Below, in pieces: positions 39,014 through 49,524 of a DNA stretch of 64,000 nt. This DNA comes from Tetranychus cinnabarinus. Taxonomy: Eukaryota > Arthropoda > Arachnida > Trombidiformes > Tetranychidae. The notes under the pieces are model-generated. The model was not told the DNA's origin, did no database searches, and saw nothing but the letters and a program-made list of their open reading frames with translations. The DNA is taken from positions 14,446,001-14,510,000 of the forward strand of contig WHVY01000001.1 of assembly GCA_022266195.1 (NCBI GenBank). Reading direction: 5' to 3'. The position numbers were made by a program, and so were the translations under genes. Each line of letters starts with the position of its first letter. Positions within the stretch are counted from its first letter, which is position 1.

Positions 39014-39667
39014 TTATCCAACTGGATGAAGAGTCGCTCTTAAAAGCATTGTAATTGAACGCCTTTCTTGGTCCGGTTTCCTGGCATAATCATATTCAAG
39101 TCGATTAAATCTACTAACCCATTCAGCAATGTATGCATTAGCCATGTAAACAGGATGAGTTTCAGATGATTCAATCTCTTCTGGGGTCCTTTCACGATCA
39201 AAATAATCATGAGAATGTGAATTGTCTCGAGGTTGACCAAAATAATGACCAGATTTAGGATGGTTGATTGATGATCGATACGGACCAAATAAACTATAAT
39301 TAGGGACCTTTTCCTTGGGTACCTTATACTTTGGCCACTGTTTGACTTTCCCTTTACCATTCAAATTGATTAATGTTGGTGGAATCATCATTTCATTAAT
39401 TGGAATGAATATTAGTTTTGGAGGTTCATTAATTTGCTTCACAATTGGCCTTTCAACAGGATAATATGTTATTATTGGTGTTATTGGAAACTCATCAAAG
39501 CGCCTGGTTTTGGGTTGATCAAGTAAAGGTGAATTGGGAAAACGTTTTTGTATCAATCGTAGGTTTAACGCTGATTTTGGCACTAAATTTAATGTTTCAC
39601 AGAAATTTGAATAACTTATTAACAAGTAAATTAACTTGAATAGAAAAAATTCATCCATCTTGTTCAT
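39014..39667 (-). CDS. secreted protein of a local HSHD family (longer copy)
   Basis: A single exon of 217 aa, ATG at 39667. It has a hydrophobic signal sequence (FFLFKLIYLLISYSNFC), then a Pro/Lys-rich region without cysteines. A block HYFGQPRDNSHSHDYFDRER is followed by TPEEIESS. The next gene downstream (40101-40511) has the same block, YGQPADFAHSHDNFDREKT then SDEI, at a similar distance from its C-terminus, so the two are tandem paralogues. The shared pattern is [YF]GQPxDxxHSHDxFDRE[RK]TxxEI. Function is unknown; the clustered His and Asp could bind metal, but that is a guess. Confidence 0.7.
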   Translation of the reverse strand: MNKMDEFFLFKLIYLLISYSNFCETLNLVPKSALNLRLIQKRFPNSPLLDQPKTRRFDEFPITPIITYYPVERPIVKQINEPPKLIFIPINEMMIPPTLINLNGKGKVKQWPKYKVPKEKVPNYSLFGPYRSSINHPKSGHYFGQPRDNSHSHDYFDRERTPEEIESSETHPVYMANAYIAEWVSRFNRLEYDYARKPDQERRSITMLLRATLHPVG

Positions 39668-40100
39668 TTCAATGGTTAAATTGTTAACAAACTGATGAGA
39701 AATGGCAAGTAAAAGTGTTTTTCATTTTTTCCGACTTCACCGATTTGATCTTTGTTTTTGTGACTGTCACTTGCGAATCTATCATTGATTGTTATCATAG
39801 GTTTTTAACTATAAATATCGAGTTTATCTCAACTGGTATTGAAACCAATTTTCATAATGGAAGATGAAATAAGTATTTGTTTGGTTGAAGTTCACCTGAA
39901 TTGGTTATAGTTTAGTTAATCAGCGAAATCAGTATTTTCAAAGTGAACTAAATTAGAGTTGATTGCTGTAATTTTTAATAAAAACATGGTTTCTCATCGA
40001 TTAACGATGAATATAAAGGTAATTTACATTTTCATACTAATAACAAAAGAGCATTTTACACTTAACGGGAGATTAGAAAGTGATTTACATCAAGATTATA

Positions 40101-40511
40101 TCACTTTTTTGAAGGATTAGTTAGAAGTAAAAGTGGCCTGAGCAATTCACGTTGAGGAGCTGGTTTTTGGTGGTAACGGGCTTCGATGTGTTGTAATCCT
40201 GTTAACCCTCTTCGCAATCCTGGGTTGAATATGTGTGGCAATGGGTTGATACGAGCTGAAATTATTTCATCCGAAGTCTTTTCACGGTCAAAATTATCAT
40301 GGGAATGAGCAAAATCAGCTGGCTGTCCATATTGTCGTCTACCAAATAAACCATCATCATCGATACCCATTAAACCATTCAGGCCATTTCCATAAGGTGA
40401 TCCCATAAAATCAGGTGAATTATCAAATCTATATCCAGATGGATTGAAGTATTGTCCAGTCACAAGGGTAACACAACCAAATAAACACAATGTCAACGTC
40501 AATTGCCACAT
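40101..40511 (-). CDS. secreted protein of a local HSHD family (shorter copy)
   Basis: A single exon of 136 aa, ATG at 40511, with a clean signal peptide (MWQLTLTLCLFGCVTLVTGQ). The first part is Gly/Asn/Asp-rich, then a possible dibasic cleavage site GLFGRR, in which the Gly could serve amidation, and then the HSHD block shared with its neighbour. The C-terminal third is basic (ARYHQKPAPQRELLRPLLLL). Mature cysteines are absent, so no disulfide fold. It could be a prohormone-like precursor or a structural secreted protein. The two paralogues are 433 bp apart, head to tail, and align only around the HSHD block. Confidence 0.7.
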   Translation of the reverse strand: MWQLTLTLCLFGCVTLVTGQYFNPSGYRFDNSPDFMGSPYGNGLNGLMGIDDDGLFGRRQYGQPADFAHSHDNFDREKTSDEIISARINPLPHIFNPGLRRGLTGLQHIEARYHQKPAPQRELLRPLLLLTNPSKK

Positions 40512-41886
40512 TTTCCTCCGATGATGATATTTACAAAATTAAGAGAAACCTAAATATCAATAATAATACTAATTATCTTGGTTGATAATAGACAAAAGAA
40601 GGTGAATAATAAGGTTCTGATGAGCCTCAAGTAATAACCTGATTGTATGGTGGCTCAATGAGAGACAATTGAATTTGTACGGACCTTGGACATTTTTGGG
40701 TTTCCGTTTTTTTTTTGGATTGCGTTTCTTTCCAAGTTCAGCCCATAAAATATTTATTCAACTCCCTTTGATTCTGTACATTTCCGGTTACACTCGGCTG
40801 ATTATCGTCTTCTTTAGCAAATAATTATCACGGATCAGAGAGTTGATTGAACCAGACTACGTAAAGCTCAAGGTCTTTCTAATCACCACTTTACAGGATT
40901 AAATATTAATGTAACACTTGATTGTTGTCGATTGTTGTCCATTCTTGGCTTCAACTTGACTCCAAACTATCCAAACTAGAGCCATTAATTGCCACGATTA
41001 ACCGAAACTGTCAATGAAACTGACATTGAAAATTTAGATTAATTATTCTGTCAGCGTTTTTCACTTAAAAAGTAAAATTGTTTACTTTTTGATTTCACTT
41101 TCAATCTATTCACAACTGTTTAGTACGGTTTCTGATGGACCCATCCGTGAGTCTTTACACAGAGTTGGTTGACTGGTTCCAATTAATTACAAGTATCATC
41201 AGAAACTCAATACATTGAATCTAAAAATTGATGGATAATGATTAATCTTGATTAAATTAAAATTAAGATTTTGAACTTAAGTTTCACTTGATTAACAATG
41301 CGTACAATCCTGTAGTGGTAACTAATTATTAACAAAAAGCAAAGCAAATATTAGAATCAATGGTAATCTTGGAACTATTAAAGCAAATTTGATCAATTAA
41401 ATGAGCAAGGAGGATGTTATATTCTCGACATTTTTAAAACATACCTTTTAACGATTTGTTGCTTGGTTTCAAAATGCAATCCATTGTTTTCAGGCGCGAA
41501 TAAATTCCAAGATAAGAGACGAAAAGGGCCAAAAACTAAGACCTCTAAGACCGTAGAAGCACTTTTACTTTTTTTGTAGCCATGTTATCGAGCATGGCTG
41601 ATGAAATTTAGTTTACAAAAAATGGTTAGAATTAGTTTTTTTTGCTTTGAAAATATATTTTTTGGTGATATTCATATGATCGTCTGATAATCAATAGTGG
41701 TGTTTATTTTTGGTGTAACTGTGGCATCAAGCATGAAATTCATGCCATGAATAATCAGAAGACGCTGAAATGATTTCAAAAAAATCGCCAATGATTGTTT
41801 CCAAGACAACAACAGCTGTTTTTTTAACTACAAGCCATGCTTATTGATTAATTTAATTTTTCATTGTTTACAATTAGAAAGTAACC
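40512..41886. other. intergenic; right end carries copied NSUN4 5' flank
   Basis: No gene is seen. From about 41790 to the ATG at 41887 the sequence matches the 5' flank of the NSUN4-like gene (minus strand, about 48810-48719), including the CCAAG(A/G)CAACAACAGCTGTT segment and the GATTAATTTAATTTTTCATTG segment. Confidence 0.6.
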
Positions 41887-42839
41887 ATGTTCATATTAAA
41901 AAACTTCATTCATAGAAATTGTAAATTAAGCTACATAAATTGTCAGCGTTTATGTATGCAAAGTCAGGGTGAAAAATGGGTATGTAATTCAAAAACTATT
42001 AATACTGACAGTCTATTTATCCTTGTTATGATTACTAAAAATTGATATTTCTTTTTTAGGTGAATCTGCGGCATGAAAAGTTTCCAAAAGAGTACGCACT
42101 TCAACATTTTGAATCTTTGAATTCAAGTGTGTATACAGAAAAAGGGTTGTCAGTGAAATTTGATCAAAAAGCCAAGGAAAGAAATGTTGATGTTTCTGAA
42201 ATTAAGGATTTGGGTGAAGGTAAAACTTTACTGATGTTGTCACCTCTTCAAACAGCATTCTTATTACCATGTGGTTCATCAAATCAACTTTACCCTGCAC
42301 TCGAAGAAAAAGTTCCAGAATTTTCCCCTAAATCGTGTGCTTCAAAAAAAGGGAAACGTCGATCTAAAGACAAAGCACAAGATAGAGATGATAAAAGCGA
42401 CGATGAGGACGATGGCGATGACGACGATGATGACGATGACGAAATTGTTCCAGTTGATTATGTTGATTTAGACATAGAAACGGGAAGTTTAAGGTTGGAT
42501 ACTGTTATGAAGACAGCATTGCCTATTCAAAGAAGAAAGATCGAAGAAGTTCACGCTGAGGATAAAATAAGAGTTAATGGAGAAAGAGTGCAAAAAAGAG
42601 CAATGGAAGTTGGAGAAGGAGATGTGATCGATTTAATTTACGGTCGTAGTCGTCAAAACTCAAAACTGTTGGAAATCAAAAGAGTAAAGTTACTTTCAGT
42701 TCCTGAATACAAAACTGCCAAGGATCGAGTTAAATTTAAAATTCGACGATGGCCAAGTTTGACAATCGAAAACTATAGTCTCCATCCATTTGAAAGTATG
42801 GTTGTGCGAGAAGAGGAAGAAGAAAAATATGGATCTTAA
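41887..42839 (+). CDS. chimera: partial NSUN4 copy fused to an MTRES1-type S4 RNA-binding domain
   Basis: Two exons, 41887-41979 and 42060-42839 (873 nt, 290 aa). Residues 1-126 derive from the NSUN4-like gene at 47-48.7 kb: exon 1 (MFILKNFIHRNCKLSY, a likely mitochondrial presequence), the same 80-82 nt intron, then KFPKEYALQHFES, KAKERNVDVSEI and GKTLLMLSPL. Internal segments are deleted. Methyltransferase motif I has shrunk from DLCAAPGGKT to DLGEGKT and everything after it is missing, so no methyltransferase can form. After a Lys-rich and poly-Asp linker (to about residue 160), residues 174-263 match the MTRES1 (C6orf203) S4-like domain: LDTVMKTALPIQRRKIEEVH, RVNGERVQKRA, VGEGDVIDL and a final KFKIRRWPSL. 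MTRES1 is a mitochondrial matrix RNA-binding protein in transcription and ribosome rescue. I infer that the NSUN4 fragment supplies promoter and targeting peptide. Confidence 0.8.
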
Positions 42840-43281
42840 TTGCGTGATTATTAAGGCTTCAACTCATCGCTTATTCAATATTTCGTAACTAAGCCAATGT
42901 ATTTAGAATAAATTTAATATAAATCAAAGGTTATTACACTTAGATGATAATTTCCATCCAGTCTTCAATCTTTTATCCCTCATCAATGGCCATATTGTTG
43001 GCACCCTATGTTAATGATCTATTTAAATTAACTTATGTAGCCTAACTTGAGCATATGTAATTTTAGTTAACCATGAAAATTATCGTGCGAAGATCAAGGT
43101 TCATATTGTTTAGGTCTACAAGATGATGATCAAAATGATTGACTTGTTGAATCATGATGCGGGTTAATGATTGAATGAGTCGAGCCGGGAGATGATAAAT
43201 AGATATTCAATAGCCAAACTGAATCTCAGTCGTTCTCTTGTCCTCCTAGTTGTAACAGATCATCATCATCAAAATCATCAA
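42840..43281. other. intergenic, chimera 3' end to astacin start
   Basis: Contains AATAAA near 42908, probably the chimera's poly(A) signal, and the astacin promoter region. The frame upstream of 43282 lacks a good signal sequence, so it was left out of the astacin CDS. Confidence 0.5.
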
Positions 43282-44737
43282 ATGTCAACAATGTTTATGT
43301 ATTTATTTTGTTTTTCACTGGTTTTGATTGCTTCAGCCAGAGTTATACGTTATAGTGATGGAAATTTTGAAAATGATTTAGTGAATGACAATAGTGCAGA
43401 TAATGAAGACTTGATCATTAAACGCTATCAATTAGCCAGGGATCAAAAACATGGATTCATTTACGACCCTGTAAGTAAAATAACAAAATACTAAATGTAA
43501 AACAATCAAAGTAATCAATTTTGTTGTTAGGAATTTTATTCAAATGAAATTAAACAAGATACAATTTATCCATTGACTGATGCTGATTTTGAAAAAGGAT
43601 CAATACTTTCTGAACATGACATCGTTGGAAACGATAGCATTTTATATTCATCCGAGTATTTTGAAGGTGATATTGTCGAAGATCTCGTAAGTATTAAAAC
43701 ATTGAAATTAAATTCAACCAATATTTATGAATAGAGTAAAACCCCGCAAATGTTGGACTTGACCCAAACAAATATCGAAGGTTTTGAGGTTTGTTCACTT
43801 GCCTTTGAATGGTGAATGGTTTTAATTAATAAGACTGTGAAATAATTATAATTTAAACAATTTCAACAGATTTGAGTCTATCTCTTGTAATTAGTAAACC
43901 TTTTCCTTCTCTTTAATTCTTATGTCGCATTTTGTAAAACAATGAGAATTAGGCAATGACTAGAAGGAAGTTAATTGTCCTTTAATTGACGGATCTTTCA
44001 AAATATTGGTCATGTTTAATTGTGTGTTATTTCTTGTTGATTTGGTAGAGCGAAAGGAACGCAGTATTGGAAGGAAGCAACGTATGGCCTAAAGGACGGA
44101 TTCCTTATGTATTGTCCCGTAAATTTTCTGAGCGTGATAGAGCAGTGATTGCTAGAGCAATGGCAACCTACCATAACAGCACTTGTATAAAATTTGAACC
44201 TCGAACCAATGATGACACTGATTACATTTACATTTATCCTGGACTTGGTTGTGCTTCATTAGTTGGTCGAGTTGGACGGATGCAGCCAGTATTATTGGGT
44301 CGCGGGTGTGTTTACTCGGGTATTGTTGAACATGAATTGATGCATGCAACAGGATTTTGGCATGAACAAAGTCGCGCTGATCGAGACAGTTATGTTAAAA
44401 TCAACTGGGACAATATTGAAAGAGGTAAGCAAATGAAGAAAAAAAAGATTGTTGGTTAAGATTAAAGATTTTGTTATTTTTTTCAGGAATGGAATACAAT
44501 TTTGCTAAATTGAGCTTACGTGAAATCACCCATCTTGGCGAACCATATGACTATGGAAGTGTAATGCATTATGGAAGTCATGCTTTCGCTAAAGGCTTTG
44601 GTGCCACAATTAGTCCACTTAAGGATGGTGTTACAATAGGACAAAGACGAGGATTGAGTGCCACTGATATCACAAAAATCAATAAGCTTTACAAATGCAA
44701 CAGTCGTCGGTTTTTGAAAGCACATAAAAAAGGTTAA
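43282..44737 (+). CDS. astacin-family zinc metalloprotease (M12A)
   Basis: Four exons: 43282-43470, 43531-43686, 44049-44424 and 44487-44737 (972 nt, 323 aa). ATG 43282 starts a signal peptide (MFMYLFCFSLVLIASARV); ATG 43291 is an alternative. The prodomain includes FEGDI, the aspartate-switch motif that keeps astacins latent. The catalytic domain starts near residue 118 (RNAVLEGSNVWPKGRIPYVL), with the zinc site HELMHATGFWHEQSRADRD (His210, His214, His220) and the Met-turn SVMHYGS. It ends shortly after the last conserved Cys (INKLYKC), with no CUB, EGF or ShK domain, so it is a minimal secreted astacin. All active-site residues are intact, so it is probably an active endopeptidase, perhaps digestive or in matrix turnover. 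Confidence 0.93.
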
Positions 44738-45580
44738 CTGAAAATTATCTCAGCTGGTTACACTTTTTGCTGCCAAGATGACAATTTTAACAATAATTTA
44801 ATCATTTTCTAATATTCACAAGATCTTCCACAATTAACTCCATTTTTACTTTCATTTTTGTACTTTCTCTAATCACAATAATCTTTCATTAAAGATCTGA
44901 ATTTTTTAACTCAAATTCCCGTTCACATTAACAGTTAATAAAGGGTAAATGTTTGATTCGCCAATATTCATTATTATCAGGTGTGTGGCTTCATAACATC
45001 TAATTTACTGTGATTCTTATTGATTTAACTAAAAACAATGGTTTTATTAATAAATTATCTTTGCACTTTTGATGCTAAATCAGTCTAATAATGAAGTTGT
45101 TATTGCTAAACATTACTGTAACCTCAATTTAAACCAATTATCGACCCAAATCAAAGTATTCAAAGTTAATCAACTGGGATTCCCTATTATTCAAGGGTAA
45201 TTAGCCATTGTTGTCAAATGTTTCTCTCTTTATGATCTTAAAGGTAATTTTAATTAACTACTGAAGAAGTCTTTGAATTATTAAATCATTTTGGATTCTT
45301 TTATCAATTTTAAATTTTTATAGCAGGAAAAATACCCGTCATTACCATTGTGATTGGTATTAAAATATAAACAAATGAATCTATTGCTTTTACTCATGGT
45401 AAAACTCAATCAAGCCCATCAACCATTGATCACCATGAAGTAACAACTATAATTTAAATTAAACCAAACATCGCATCACCATAAACCAGTATAAATTAGA
45501 CGATCGCAACAATCAAAATTCATTGTGATTTCTGTCTTCGTATTGATCACTTCCAATAGATTCAACAATTTCAAGTTAAA
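44738..45580. other. intergenic, no gene seen
   Basis: AT-rich spacer between the astacin and the cysteine-rich secreted protein. AATAAA near 44938 is a plausible astacin poly(A) signal. Nothing else is supported. Confidence 0.5.
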
Positions 45581-46621
45581 ATGGTTTCTTTACTATCAAT
45601 TGTTGTGCTTTTATCAACGGGTAAGAACTTCAAAATTAACTCTATTCTGTGATTTATAATTTAACTTGTTTTTATCTCAACATTTCAATAGTTTTCATGA
45701 CAACTTATGCCGATGAATGTCAACAAGCTGAGGAAATACTCGATAACTGTGGTCTTCACTTGTCTTTGATTGATGACAAGGAAATACCGATTCCAAGTAA
45801 TGACGATGAAATGAAAGACCATTGCTCGTAAGTTTAAATGAAAAGCAATCGAAGAGAACAGTGATTAATTTGTGTGATTAATGATAGGAAAATGTTCACC
45901 AATCTTGACTGTATTCGTGACTTCAACAAGAAATGCTTAAAGCCATTCCCAAAGACGCTATTTGGAATGTTTGGTCATGATTTAAGGAAGGAATTGAAAC
46001 ACCGATGTGACAAACCAGAAGGGCGAGCTCGTAAGCATTCAACTGTTATCAATCATTTTCTGGTTACTAATCATGTCTTGTATCTTGATAGAGTTCTTGA
46101 AACATGCTGAATGTCTTCGTCACAAAGATAAGCTTGGACCAATTGTTCAATGTAAAAATAACTTCATTGGTCAACTTGAATGGATTACTGGTAATGTTAA
46201 AAAGGAGGATCAAACAGTGGCTGCTTGTTGTGCTTTTCATCAAGCTCATGATTGCTTTGGTGCGAAGATTGAAGAGGTTTGTCATCCAATCACTGGTTCA
46301 GGAACAAAGGAGTTCCTTGATGAAGTTCTGGAATCAACGGTAAGTAATTTATAATTCAATCTTAAGTATATTTCGGTTAAACTTTGAGCTTTCTTTTTAC
46401 CTAACTCTGCTTATCGTTTACAGGTTACTGAAGCCATTGACTATGCTTGTGGAAAGTATAAAAATCTTGATCAATGCCACCAATTCCTGGATAAATCAAT
46501 TTGGGATAAATTATTTGAAGTTGGAAAGGATGCTGCTGCAGCTGGAGTTAATATCCACCATCGGTCATCCATAACTGCTGTTGTCGACCTTCTCAATCAA
46601 TTTGATAATGGGTCTCGTTAA
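45581..46621 (+). CDS. secreted 14-cysteine protein, unknown function
   Basis: Five exons: 45581-45620, 45692-45827, 45888-46030, 46092-46339 and 46424-46621 (765 nt, 254 aa), all joins in phase. The signal peptide is split by intron 1 (MVSLLSIVVLLST, then VFMTTYA). The mature protein has 14 cysteines, including a CC pair (VAACCAFHQAHDCF), set in predicted helical sequence with amphipathic Leu/Phe spacing. That suggests a compact disulfide-bonded helical fold. The spacing is reminiscent of secreted helical families such as DUF19-like or arthropod hemolymph glycoprotein domains, but I cannot assign it. No enzyme motif is seen. Confidence 0.8.
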
Positions 46622-47079
46622 ATTGCTACATTGAGTACATTCCGAATCTCAGCTCAATTTTTAGCTCAATTAAGTAAACTCAATAGTTATTCTTGATAAT
46701 TTGATGTTTCATTCTACAATTGTTTATTTTTCGATTACACAGAATATTAAATTAAATTAAATTCAAAAACAATTCAGAGTCAAAAATTGATCCAACGCAT
46801 TTTTCAACGGATAAGAGCATTGAATGCAATTTAATTTCAACATAAATCTCTGATGTTGTTTTTCAAGTGAAATCTCATTAAATTAAGAATTTTTTAGAAT
46901 AAATGAATTAGAATATTTGAAATTACATTAAAATTAACTACAATACAACTAACGATTGCTATTACAAGTCATAACTGATTTATTCTTGAATCGAGGCTTT
47001 CAAGCATTTTTGTTTTTTACTTTTAAGATGTAATGAGTAGATGAAGACTACAAAGAAACAATTATAATAAACACTTTAA
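46622..47079. other. convergent 3' spacer
   Basis: Between the 3' ends of the cysteine-rich protein gene (+) and the NSUN4-like gene (-). No gene. Confidence 0.5.
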
Positions 47080-48718
47080 TTATTTAACTCTTTTTATTTT
47101 ACAAATATAAATAGGTCCACAATTGTTGATTATAGACGGTAAAACTTGAATTCCATAATTGAATGTATGAAAACGATAAAGACCTCGCAAGGGTCTGAGT
47201 GCTTCTTTCAATTCCATAATATTGAATACCATGTCTGATGTTTCCGACATTTCATGCAATGACATGTGAATTACACCATCATTCTGAATCGGTGATAAAG
47301 TATTTGTTGTATAAACCAATGAACCTCCGGGCTTCAATAATTGCAATCCTCTCAGTAAAATTGATTTTTGTTTGTTCGGTAATTCAATTCTTTCTGAAAG
47401 TTTAGATGATTTGAAAAAATTATCATGATTGTCTTGTATAGCTAGTCTGTCATTTGTAGAGGGAACATCAACCAAAACTTTATCAAAAACACTCTCTAAA
47501 TCAATATCCTCAGCAGCGCAATGCTCCAAATGATAAGTGGATGCTAAAGCATCTGATTTGGGAAAAAATTCTTTAACTTTTTGTTCCAATAAAGGGAAAA
47601 ATTCATTTGATGGGTCACAGGCGAATAAAAATGATGGGCGAAGAGTTGACAGCATCAGCAAAGTTTTACCTCCAGGAGCAGCACACAAATCAGCGACACG
47701 ATCATTAACCTGAATATCTAGTGCTAACACGGGTAATACAGCTGCAGCATCAATGAGGAAGTATTCCATCATTCCTTGATAATCTGTTTCATCTGGACTC
47801 GGGAAACTTTCTAATGATTGTCTTGGAAAGCTGAAGATTTTAGGCGTTTCTGGAAATTCCAATTCCGGAGCTTCAACTTTTTCTACATTAACTTCACGAC
47901 TAGTGTCATAAAAACGATAATAAGTATCTTTATCAGTGACATTTTCTTCATATCTCATTTCAGTTGAAGGTATAAAATCGTTCAGATCAATATTGCTGGA
48001 TAAATTTTCCATGAATCCCTCTTTATCTTTCAGTGATTCAATGTCGGTTTGGAACATTTCAAGAATATTCTCAGGATCACTGATGGCTGAAAGGTTTCCA
48101 TCAAGTTCTGCATCACTGATATCAGATACTTCGATGTCTGTTTCGATTTCAGATACATCAACTCCTCTTTCTTTGGCTATTTGGTCAAGTTTAGCTGCCC
48201 TAGAAATATAAACAAAAACTTGAAATATATACCAGATGAAACGATTGAGGTTCAAGATGACTTACTTTTTATCCTCTAGCATTTTTTTACGAAGCTTTTG
48301 CCTTTCGTAGTGTTTTTTATATTTGCTGTAAAAGTGGCTCAATTCGGTAGCACCATTTATGAGAAAAGAAGCACCAATTTCATCAGGATCTTTAACGAAA
48401 GGATTGACTACAGCAACATATTTATTTGGCCAATGCATGGCTATTCTACTTGAAAGCCATTTTTCTGCGTAGACATTTGGATAGAACGAATCAAAATGTT
48501 GAAGTGCGTAATCTTTTGGAAACTTTTTATTTCGCAGATTCAGCTAAAAAGAAATAAAAACAATTTTTAGAAATCATAACAATGATAAATAAACTGTCAA
48601 TATTAATAGTTTTTGAGTTACATACCCATTTTTCACCAGGGCCTTGTGTATATAAACGTAAACACTTTGTGTAGCTCAATTTACAATTTCTATAAGTAAA
48701 GTTTTTGAATATAAACAT
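47080..48718 (-). CDS. NSUN4: NSUN4-like mitochondrial rRNA m5C methyltransferase, catalytic cysteines missing
   Basis: Three exons: 48718-48626, 48543-48266 and 48199-47080 (1491 nt, 496 aa). NSUN4 methylates mitochondrial small-subunit rRNA and works with MTERF4 in mitoribosome assembly. Seen here: a basic, hydrophobic N-terminus fitting a mitochondrial presequence (MFIFKNFTYRNCKLSY), a lysine-rich helical region (SKYKKHYERQKLRKKMLE), an acidic insert of about 100 residues, then the Rossmann methyltransferase with SAM motif I RVADLCAAPGGKTLLML and a motif IV-like KVLVDVPSTNDR. Motif VI reads VYTTNTLSPIQND. In active NSUN enzymes motif IV has Pro-Cys and motif VI Thr-Cys (nucleophile); here they are Pro-Ser and Thr-Asn. 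SAM binding looks intact but catalysis by the known mechanism should be lost. The gene is the source of the copy at 41.9 kb. Confidence 0.85.
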
Positions 48719-49524
48719 GATTAAATCTAATAGCAAACAATGAAAAATTAAATTAATCACTCAGCATGGTTTGGTTTAAAAACAGCTGTTGTTGCCTTGG
48801 AGACATCATGCATTGAATTGTTTGCATAATAAACAGCGATTTTAACATTGATCAAGTTGATTAAATCTGATTAGATTAATCCGAATATTCTGTTAGTGTA
48901 CCATTTCAACCAACCTTTCGCGTTCAGAACGATTATCATTTCTCACTTATTTGTTTAATCAGGGAAGCGAAGTTGATTAGGATTTGCAAAATTATTTCTC
49001 TTTGCATTGGTCGATTGAGGCCATTTTCGATCGAAATCTACTTATTCATCTGAAAACGAGAAATTTTGAATGACAGCTAATAAAGATATCTGATTATGGC
49101 AAGTAATTAATCAATATTAACTACGAGAATAAACCACAGTCAGATGTTAAAAAGTGCATTAATCATTAGTCAACTAGCAATGTTTTACGTGCAGAATATA
49201 TAATTTGAAAATCTTTGATTCACTTTAAGTCTAAATATTAATTGATTTTAAATATTAAATCAAATTATGAAGATTAAATTTATAGAATCAATCTAATTAT
49301 TTTTGTGATAATTTGTGAGTTCAGAGTCTGAGCTTCAGACAAAGAAACTTCAGCATGGATATTATTATATTTACCGCCACTAAAAATATCAATTGTGCTG
49401 CCATCTTCGGGTAAGTGGATTTAAAGTATGGTATTGTGTCTTCCGTTTCCTGCTTATTATTGGTAAATTCATCATTTGGCCGGTTCTCTCTTCTAATTGT
49501 TCATAGTAATTTAATAGTTTAATC
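48719..49524. promoter_or_regulatory. divergent promoter region of NSUN4-like and RpS4
   Basis: 806 bp between two divergent start codons, so it should contain both promoters. A pyrimidine-rich TTCTCTCTTCT run (49483-49494) may be the RpS4 5' TOP start. An ATG at 49354 opens a short frame of about 19 codons that ends at a GTAAGT donor near 49411; it might be a non-RpS4 first exon or noise. Confidence 0.4.

Noticed and set aside
43171..43281. N-terminal extension of the astacin upstream of its signal peptide
   Set aside because: The frame opens at TTG; a polar His-rich stretch before a good signal peptide is unlikely to be translated.
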